This document shows positions 6,654-11,534 of a stretch of DNA of 11,534 bases, piece after piece. A program made the translations under genes and the position numbers. Source of the stretch: Candidatus Baldrarchaeum yapensis (GTDB lineage: Archaea > Asgardarchaeota > Baldrarchaeia > Baldrarchaeales > Baldrarchaeaceae); NCBI GenBank assembly GCA_016840465.1, contig JAEOSH010000062.1:1-11534 (forward strand). The letters run 5' to 3'. The notes beneath the pieces are model-generated. The model ran no database searches. It had not been told where the DNA came from and saw only the letters and a list, made by a program, of their open reading frames with translations. Positions within the stretch are counted from its first letter, which is position 1; each line of letters opens with the position of its first letter.

Positions 6654-7534
6654 TGAAATACGCATATTACTTGGGATGTTTGATACCAGCAAGACTGAAC
6701 CAGTATGATTTGTCCACGCGTGCTGTGGCCAAAAAATTTGGTATTGAACTTGTTGACCTAGAGGGTGCGGGTTGTTGCGGCACGGTACTTGTTCGTTCTG
6801 TAAACTTCAAGACCAATCTGGCGATGAGCGCTAGGATATTAGCGCTAGCTAAAAACATGGGATTCGATCTTCTTGTACTCTGTAATGGTTGTTATGAATC
6901 TCTCATGGAAGCTGAAGATTTCGTTAAAACAAACGAAGATTTTAGGGAACAACTTAATACTATCCTCAAATCCACAGATAACCTGGTTTATGAAGGCGGT
7001 GTGAAAGTTAAACACCTCATTCAAGTATTATACGAAGATATAGGAATCGAGAGACTTAAAGATGAAATCAAAAAACCGTTTGATGGATTGAGAGTGGCGG
7101 TTCATTACGGTTGCCATATCCTGCGTCCATCTCATAGAATGAAATTTGACAACGCTGAAAATCCAAGAATACTCGATGATCTTGTTGAAATTACTGGTGC
7201 GAAGAGCATTTACTGGCCTTTAAAACTCTGGTGTTGCGGATCGCCAATATTGGCGATAGATAGGAATTTGAGCTTATCCATAGCTGGAATGAAACTCAAA
7301 AGTGCTAAGGAGGCTGGAGCTGATTGTATTGTAACCATCTGCCCAGCATGCCAAATCCAATTTGACATTTTACAGCCGGAGATAAGCAGAGTTACTGGTG
7401 AACAATACAATATACCTGTACTTCTCTATCCTCAGCTGCTTGGCCTCGCTCTCGGTTTTACACCGGAAGAAGTAGGTTTGCATCTCAATAGGATAAGTGC
7501 AGAAAGCTTGTTAAAGCTTCAAAGTAAAGCCTAG
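6653..7534 (+). CDS. hdrB: HdrB, catalytic disulfide-reducing subunit with two CCG domains
   Basis: The catalytic subunit of HdrABC. In methanogens it reduces CoM-S-S-CoB using a pair of noncubane [4Fe-4S] clusters. With the ATG at 6653 it has 293 residues. Both CCG domains are complete: Cys 9, 41/42, 77, 80 and Cys 154, 194/195, 230, 233. This spacing is almost identical to methanogen HdrB, so the clusters and chemistry are probably kept. The physiological disulfide cannot be read from the sequence, and in a non-methanogen it need not be CoM-S-S-CoB. GTG at 6650 is an alternative start. ATG (overlapping the hdrC stop as TGATG) gives the usual MKYAYYLGC start and has GGAGG in front. Confidence 0.95.
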   Translation: MKYAYYLGCLIPARLNQYDLSTRAVAKKFGIELVDLEGAGCCGTVLVRSVNFKTNLAMSARILALAKNMGFDLLVLCNGCYESLMEAEDFVKTNEDFREQLNTILKSTDNLVYEGGVKVKHLIQVLYEDIGIERLKDEIKKPFDGLRVAVHYGCHILRPSHRMKFDNAENPRILDDLVEITGAKSIYWPLKLWCCGSPILAIDRNLSLSIAGMKLKSAKEAGADCIVTICPACQIQFDILQPEISRVTGEQYNIPVLLYPQLLGLALGFTPEEVGLHLNRISAESLLKLQSKA

Positions 7535-7545
7535 AGGTGAAAAGT

Positions 7546-8652
7546 GTGGTTACGGCTCTTAAAAAGAAAGTTTGGGACGTAAACCGGTGCAGTGGATGTG
7601 GGATGTGCGTTTCAACATGTGCAAAGAACGTTATACGCTTTCCCGAGGATGGTGATCAACCGATTTTGGAGGTCAGAGAGAAAAATGTTGGTTTGTCTCA
7701 TGTAGTGGTAGACACTTGCTTTTTCTGTGAAAGACCTTGCGAAGATAGTTGTCCCCGGTTGAAGGAATGGAAAAGTGGACCCGTGATTCGTATGGTTTCC
7801 GCAGTTTCAAAGTTGCCGGATGGCGACGTTATTGATGCGTTGCTGATTTCGGCGCTTAGGCGTGAGCTGATTGACGGGGCAATTATATGGGATGTGGAGA
7901 GAGATTCTTTCAAACCACTACCTAAAGTTGTGACCTCTGAAGATGAAATACTGAAAAGTGCAGGTTATCAGCACTTGTGGTGCCCGATTCTTAAAGCCTT
8001 GAATGACGCAATTTATGGAAGAGGATTAAAAAAGATAGCAGTTGTTGGACCGCCCTGCGTTGCCCAAGCGGTTAAAACCGTGCTATCATCTACAAATGAA
8101 AAGCTTAAGATGTATAGGGAGCGAATACGTTTAACCATCGGACTATTCTGTGACGGTATCTATTCCTATCAACTGGTAACCAACGAAATAGTCAGTAGAT
8201 TTAACATTAAGCCCTACGATATCAACGCGATAAGAGTAGATCTCAGAAATGCATTACTAAGAATCATAATGCACGACGGATCAGAAAAAACAATCCCGTT
8301 GCCGGATGTTCGAAAATACGTGAGGAATGGTTGCGCCCGCTGTACAGATTTTGCATCAGAATGGGCTGATATATCCGTTGGAGATGTGGGATCAGAGAAC
8401 GGAAAAACTACTGTCATTGTTAGAACGCCCATTGGTGAAAAATGCTTGGATTATGCTGTCAGGGAGAGAACCTTAGAGATTGTGGAAAGTCTCGTCAATG
8501 TAGAAGAGATACAAAGGTTTGTTTCGAGCAAGGAGAGAAGAAAACGGGCACAAGAGATAGATTCTCTTCTTCTATCAATGTTAGATGCCCTCTCAGGTGT
8601 AAAAAGTAAAGAGGAGATAGAAGAAATGCTAAAATCGATTGGGAGGAGATAA
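7546..8652 (+). CDS. F420 hydrogenase/dehydrogenase beta-subunit family protein (FrhB/FdhB-like)
   Basis: Probably the F420-reactive flavin and iron-sulfur subunit that passes electrons between F420H2 and the Hdr complex. With the start at 7546 it has 368 residues. Two N-terminal Cys clusters come first: CSGCGMCVSTC (15/18/21/25) and CFFCERPCEDSCP (58/61/65/69). The FrhB_FdhB domains follow, with the family marks VGPPCVAQAVK (about 187-197), then GCARCTDFASEWADISVGD and a TTVIVRT strand near 280-310. The tail (about 325-368) is helical and charged. A GTG at 7537 is in frame but lies within the GAGGTGA at 7534-7540, which is correctly spaced for the GTG at 7546. It lies 11 bases after hdrB. 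Neither FrhA/FrhG hydrogenase nor FdhA is present, so F420H2 oxidation or F420 reduction is the likeliest role, though the family also uses other flavin partners. Confidence 0.88.
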   Translation: MVTALKKKVWDVNRCSGCGMCVSTCAKNVIRFPEDGDQPILEVREKNVGLSHVVVDTCFFCERPCEDSCPRLKEWKSGPVIRMVSAVSKLPDGDVIDALLISALRRELIDGAIIWDVERDSFKPLPKVVTSEDEILKSAGYQHLWCPILKALNDAIYGRGLKKIAVVGPPCVAQAVKTVLSSTNEKLKMYRERIRLTIGLFCDGIYSYQLVTNEIVSRFNIKPYDINAIRVDLRNALLRIIMHDGSEKTIPLPDVRKYVRNGCARCTDFASEWADISVGDVGSENGKTTVIVRTPIGEKCLDYAVRERTLEIVESLVNVEEIQRFVSSKERRKRAQEIDSLLLSMLDALSGVKSKEEIEEMLKSIGRR

Positions 8653-8655
8653 GCT

Positions 8656-9315
8656 ATGGAATATAAAATAGATGCAAGCAATAAAGACCTAAAAACGGTA
8701 AATTCTGAGATTAGAAAAGCAATTAAGAACGGGGTTGAGAAGATAATAGTTAAAAATGCTTCTCATATTCATGGTCTTGCGGCAGGGTTAAAAGGCGGTA
8801 CTATTATCATAAACGGAGATGTGGGAGACTACACAGCCGCGTTAAATGATGGTGCAACAATTATCATAAACGGCAATGCCGGTAAATTCTTGGCCGATAA
8901 CATGACTAAGGGCACGGTCATTGTTAATGGAAATGCAGGATATGGAGCCGCAGTCTATTGTTATGGTGGATTAGTTGTAATACGCGGAGATGCTGGAGAT
9001 TTCTTAGGTGCTTTGAATAAGGGCGCAACGATATTAGTTGCGGGGAATGCTGGAAACGAAGTGGGAACTTACATGGTGGGAGGAGAAATAATAATAGTTG
9101 GAGACGTGGGTAAAAACGTGGGCAATTGGTTTATTCGCGGTAGCATTTTTGTTGGAGGAAAATGGCAAAGCTTAGGGAATAATTGCAAAGAGGTGCCGAT
9201 GGAGAGTGAAGATATAAGGAGACTTGAGGAGTATTTCAACAAGTATGATATAAGCGCGAATCCGGAAAAATTTAAGAAACTAGTGCCCATTTCGGTGAAG
9301 CCATTCTATAAATAG
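8656..9315 (+). CDS. GXGXG-domain protein, glutamate synthase third-domain type
   Basis: A 219-residue right-handed beta-helix protein of the GXGXG superfamily. The superfamily includes the C-terminal domain of bacterial glutamate synthase, MgsB/GlxC and FwdC. Residues 35-175 are made of about seven turns, each built on a motif like GTIIINGDVG, GATIIINGNAG and GGLVVIRGDAG. In glutamate synthase this domain is structural, supporting the channel between the amidotransferase and FMN sites. The last 45 residues (SEDIRRLEEYF...) are helical, as in stand-alone archaeal GltB third subunits. It starts three bases after the previous stop, with GGAGG about nine bases upstream, and lies 14 bases before the FMN subunit, with which it surely acts. 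FwdC identity is less likely because no formylmethanofuran dehydrogenase gene is nearby. Confidence 0.9.
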   Translation: MEYKIDASNKDLKTVNSEIRKAIKNGVEKIIVKNASHIHGLAAGLKGGTIIINGDVGDYTAALNDGATIIINGNAGKFLADNMTKGTVIVNGNAGYGAAVYCYGGLVVIRGDAGDFLGALNKGATILVAGNAGNEVGTYMVGGEIIIVGDVGKNVGNWFIRGSIFVGGKWQSLGNNCKEVPMESEDIRRLEEYFNKYDISANPEKFKKLVPISVKPFYK

Positions 9316-9329
9316 GGGGTGAAAGTGAG

Positions 9330-10850
9330 ATGCCCATATTAGGAGCTTATTGTGTTACAATGGACAAGGAACGTTGTATTAGTTGGAAAATGCCTGGAAA
9401 GTGTTCGACCTGTGTAATGGTGTGTCCAAATTCTGTCTTTTCAGTAGATGATTCGGGCAGAGTTTACGTGCTTAATGATTTGGCGTGCGTTGGTTGTAGG
9501 ATTTGTGTTGAAAATTGTCCTAATAACGTGATCCATATCCGGCCGGCCGAACCTGAACGCTTCTCAAGAGGACTATGGACGTATCAGACAATTGAGGAGA
9601 TTCATTACAAAGCTGAAACCGGAAAATACCTACTCAGAGGATATGGAACCATGGGATTATTGCCGCATTTCGATGACTTGGTTATTGTACCAGCTCACCT
9701 TTATCCACCTCTCCCTAAAGACAAATATAGGGAAGAATGTAAAATGGATGTTGTAATCGGCGAAGGAAGGGTGAAAAAGCCTTTAAAGCTTAAAATACCC
9801 GTTATGTTTGCTGCCATGTCATACGGAGCCATTTCAAGAGAGGCTAAGATAGCTATAGCTATAGCAACTGCTAAAATGGGAATTGCTGCGTGTACTGGTG
9901 AAGGAGGTTCTTTTCCCGAGGAATATTATCTTGCACATGGATATAAGAATGAAGAAGATTTCAAGCATGGCAAGAAAACATACGAACCCGGTGGATATTT
10001 GATAGTTCAGTGGGCTAGTGGCAGATGGGGAGTTTCTATCGATTACCTCAACAGATCAGACGCTATCGAAATTAAAATAGGACAAGGAGCAAAACCCGGC
10101 ATGGGCGGTCACCTACTTGGAGAAAAGGTTACGGAGGAAATAGCTAAGATCCGTGGCATACCAGTTGGTACAGACTGCCTTTCACCATGCCGACACTACG
10201 ACATTTATGATGTTAAAGAAGATTTGAAAAAACAAATCGAACTTCTTCGGGATGTAACAGACTATGAAAAGCCAATTATCGTAAAAATAGGTCCTGGAAG
10301 AGTATATAAAGATGTTAAAATTGCTGCCGAAGCAGGTGCGGACGCTATCGCCATAGATGGGATGCAGGGCGGAACAGGAGCCTCACCAGAACTTGCAATT
10401 CAAACTGCTGGAATTCCAACAATAGCGTGTATCCCGCTTGCCGCTAAAGCACTCGAAGATTTAGGTTTACGTGATGAAGTGAAAATTATAGCAATGGGCG
10501 GAATCCGTAATGGGGCGGATGTGGTAAAAGCTTTAGCACTAGGTGCTGATTGCGTAGCGATAGCTTCTGCAGCCTTAATTGCAATGGGGTGTCGTGTCTG
10601 TACGCAATGTCTTAAGGGAAGATGCCCATACGGTATAACATCTCAAGACCCAGAACTTCGAAAGAGGCTCCAACCAGAAAAAGCTGCTGAGCGACTGGTC
10701 AACTTCTTAAAAGCTATATCCGAGGAGATAAAAATGCTTACGATGCTTGCGGGTCACGACGATATTCATGAACTATCGAAAGAGGATCTACGAGCCTTAG
10801 ATCTCAATGTTGCAGCCATGACTGGTGTAAAGTTTGTGGGCTGGCCCTAA
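9330..10850 (+). CDS. gltB: Archaeal-type glutamate synthase FMN/iron-sulfur catalytic subunit
   Basis: The synthase subunit that, in glutamate synthase, adds ammonia to 2-oxoglutarate and reduces the imine with FMN electrons. The related MgsC/GlxD proteins use other amines. It has 506 residues. An N-terminal two-cluster ferredoxin domain has Cys 16/25/28/32 and 53/56/59/63. The FMN barrel (about 75-460) shows MSYGAISREAK (163-173), TGEGG (189-193), IKIGQGAKPGMGG (248-260), HYDIYDVKED (289-298) and GMQGGTGASP (344-353). The cluster loop GCRVCTQCLKGRCPYGI (Cys 421/424/427/432) has one more Cys than the [3Fe-4S] loop of bacterial GltS. GGGGTGA is seven bases upstream of the ATG. The amidotransferase domain and GltD are absent. 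It is the last gene of the operon and is followed by a terminator. Confidence 0.93.
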   Translation: MPILGAYCVTMDKERCISWKMPGKCSTCVMVCPNSVFSVDDSGRVYVLNDLACVGCRICVENCPNNVIHIRPAEPERFSRGLWTYQTIEEIHYKAETGKYLLRGYGTMGLLPHFDDLVIVPAHLYPPLPKDKYREECKMDVVIGEGRVKKPLKLKIPVMFAAMSYGAISREAKIAIAIATAKMGIAACTGEGGSFPEEYYLAHGYKNEEDFKHGKKTYEPGGYLIVQWASGRWGVSIDYLNRSDAIEIKIGQGAKPGMGGHLLGEKVTEEIAKIRGIPVGTDCLSPCRHYDIYDVKEDLKKQIELLRDVTDYEKPIIVKIGPGRVYKDVKIAAEAGADAIAIDGMQGGTGASPELAIQTAGIPTIACIPLAAKALEDLGLRDEVKIIAMGGIRNGADVVKALALGADCVAIASAALIAMGCRVCTQCLKGRCPYGITSQDPELRKRLQPEKAAERLVNFLKAISEEIKMLTMLAGHDDIHELSKEDLRALDLNVAAMTGVKFVGWP

Positions 10851-10930
10851 GTTACTCAATTGGTTCCAACTAATAGTTCCAATTGACGATGAGATGTGTA
10901 ACTTATTTTTATTCAACTTTTCAAATTTTG
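10851..10930 (+). terminator. Operon terminator: hairpin and T-rich tract
   Basis: CAATTGG (10857-10863) pairs perfectly with CCAATTG (10879-10885). Inside, AACT (10868-10871) pairs with AGTT (10875-10878) across a three-base loop, leaving a four-base bulge. Outside, GTTAC (10851-10855) could pair with GTAAC (10898-10902). A T-rich tract follows at 10903-10930. This comes directly after the gltB stop and is well placed to end the 8.5-kb transcript. Confidence 0.6.
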
Positions 10931-11253
10931 TCCAACTTGAGGCTGTTTCATAATTTTGAATCGGAAAGAGAAATCTTGCTTAATGCGAGCCGCCTCACAA
11001 AATGTTACAAAAATCGGCAAAAATCTGCTTTCACAATTTGTAAGAACAACTTGCCTTTCGTAAAATATGGAACACCCTACATACCTTGGAGGGTGTAACC
11101 CCAAGCGGAAAGGGTAGCATGCCGGTGTTCTGGCAGTATTTCCGCATTTAGAGTTCTTCGGTCGACTTTTCGAATCCTGCATGTTATTATGTTTCAACGT
11201 TGTTTTGATGGTATGATGATTGGAAAGCCGATCTCGTTACCACGATATGTGGG
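10931..11253. other. Non-coding stretch between gltB and the right-edge gene
   Basis: I find no credible gene here. Open frames on both strands (10883-11098 plus, 10913-11197 minus) lack ribosome binding sites and family similarity, and they cross the terminator or the hairpins. The left half is AT-rich and featureless. From 11072 the sequence becomes GC-rich and strongly self-complementary (see the candidate RNA). A tRNA T-loop-like string lies at 11169-11180, and AT-rich sequence follows up to the next promoter. Confidence 0.5.
11072..11145 (+). ncRNA. Candidate structured non-coding RNA (two adjacent hairpins)
   Basis: First hairpin: ACACCCT (11072-11078) pairs perfectly with AGGGTGT (11090-11096), loop of 11. 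Second, nested: GCGGAAA (11105-11111) pairs perfectly with TTTCCGC (11139-11145), and inside it TGCCGG (11120-11125) pairs with CTGGCA (11130-11135, one G-U) around the tetraloop UGUU. GGGT (11091-11094) can instead pair with ACCC (11098-11101), which competes with the first hairpin. GC-rich pairing inside an AT-rich gap is typical of structured RNA in thermophiles. The strand is a guess. The class is not recognised: it does not fold as a tRNA and shows no clear C/D or H/ACA boxes. Confidence 0.3.
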
Positions 11254-11262
11254 CTTTAAATA
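11254..11262 (+). promoter_or_regulatory. TATA box of the right-edge gene
   Basis: CTTTAAATA fits an archaeal TATA box. Transcription would start near 11285, giving either a leaderless message at the GTG at 11289 or a leader of about 16 bases with GGTG (11291-11294) before the GTG at 11301. Confidence 0.5.
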
Positions 11263-11300
11263 CTGAGGTTCCATACAATTAGTGGGTCGTGGTGGTCGCG

Positions 11301-11534
11301 GTGGACTCCGCCGAGGAGGTTGCGCGGAAGGCCCTGGAACTCCTCCCCCAGATCCTGAAGGAACGGCCGGACCTGGCGTTTAAACTCTACGAGGAGTTAA
11401 GGAAGCACTTCGTGCCCCGCGACGCCTTCGAGAAATTTCTTGAAAGGTTCGACGCCGCCCTCCGCGAGATGAAGGAGATAAGGGAGGAGTACAACCGAAG
11501 GTTCGAGGAACTGCGGAGGGAAATGAACCAGAGG
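11301..11534 (+). CDS. N-terminal part of a coiled-coil protein, possibly DUF3782/PD-(D/E)XK nuclease-like; cut by the window edge
   Basis: An open frame runs to the last base without a stop. From the GTG at 11301 it encodes 78 residues: a helical start (SAEEVARKALELLPQILKER) followed, from about residue 38, by a highly charged segment with heptad-like spacing (FEKFLERFDAALREMKEIRE). This resembles the N terminus of a widespread Thermoproteota family in which a coiled coil precedes a PD-(D/E)XK nuclease-like domain; the diagnostic part is beyond the edge. GTG codons at 11289 and 11292 are possible earlier starts. GGTG six bases upstream favours 11301. Third codon positions are mostly G or C, very unlike the AT-rich operon, so the gene is compositionally foreign to its neighbours or the reverse. 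Confidence 0.72.
   Translation, partial: MDSAEEVARKALELLPQILKERPDLAFKLYEELRKHFVPRDAFEKFLERFDAALREMKEIREEYNRRFEELRREMNQR

Noticed and set aside
8656-9315. FwdC (formylmethanofuran dehydrogenase subunit C), which shares the GXGXG fold.
   Set aside because: The gene is directly followed by a glutamate synthase FMN subunit and no fwdA/B/D is present.
11089-11187. A tRNA gene, possibly intron-bearing.
   Set aside because: The T-stem and acceptor stem do not pair and no 7-base anticodon loop with a 5-bp stem can be drawn; kept only as a possible relic.
10883-11197. Open frames of 71 codons (plus) and 94 codons (minus) downstream of gltB.
   Set aside because: They run through the terminator and hairpin region, have no Shine-Dalgarno and encode unrecognisable peptides.
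1-11534. CRISPR array, insertion sequence, integrase or rRNA genes.
   Set aside because: No spaced direct repeats, transposase motifs or rRNA stretches were seen anywhere in the window.

Overview
The window looks like thermophilic archaeal DNA, most likely from the Thermoproteota/TACK side, although the lineage cannot be fixed from sequence alone. Promoters are of TATA type. Shine-Dalgarno sequences read GGAGGT or GAGGTGA. Arg is mostly AGA/AGG and ATA is a common Ile codon. The gene content (HdrABC/MvhD, an F420-dehydrogenase beta subunit, paired Lrp regulators, an archaeal-type split glutamate synthase) is archaeal. The truncated gene at the right edge resembles a coiled-coil/nuclease family common in Thermoproteota.

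Layout. (1) Positions 1-1035: a lone plus-strand gene for an endonuclease III-like iron-sulfur DNA glycosylase, behind its own TATA box. (2) Positions 1256-2168: two minus-strand Lrp/AsnC paralogues forming a small operon. (3) Positions 2169-2388: a divergent promoter region carrying an 8-bp word, TATCGGAC, which occurs three times between 2248 and 2404, once inverted. (4) Positions 2389-10850: one tightly packed plus-strand operon of about 8.5 kb. Its order is rubredoxin-like zinc-ribbon protein, a 1150-residue HdrA-HdrA'-MvhD fusion, HdrC, HdrB, an FrhB/FdhB-type F420 dehydrogenase subunit, a GXGXG beta-helix protein, and the FMN/iron-sulfur catalytic subunit of a glutamate synthase. Gaps run from -8 to +31 bases. 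(5) Positions 10851-11300: a hairpin plus T-rich terminator, a GC-rich candidate structured RNA, and the promoter of the next gene. (6) Position 11301 to the edge: the start of a much more GC-rich coiled-coil protein gene.

Main idea: the operon joins a soluble heterodisulfide-reductase electron-confurcating/bifurcating module and an F420H2-linked subunit to two of the three modules of a split glutamate synthase. Neither the glutamine amidotransferase module nor the usual NAD(P)H subunit (GltD) is present. MvhD is present as a fusion, but there is no hydrogenase (MvhA/G). The simplest reading is that electrons from F420H2 enter through the FrhB-like subunit, are split at the flavin of HdrA, and reduce both a disulfide at HdrB and ferredoxin. 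Reduced ferredoxin, or direct contact, would then drive the FMN synthase. The reaction could be amination of 2-oxoglutarate or the making of a related amino acid. The Lrp pair transcribed divergently is a natural candidate for amino-acid-responsive control. The link between the Hdr and synthase parts is inferred from operon structure and is not shown biochemically by anything in the sequence.
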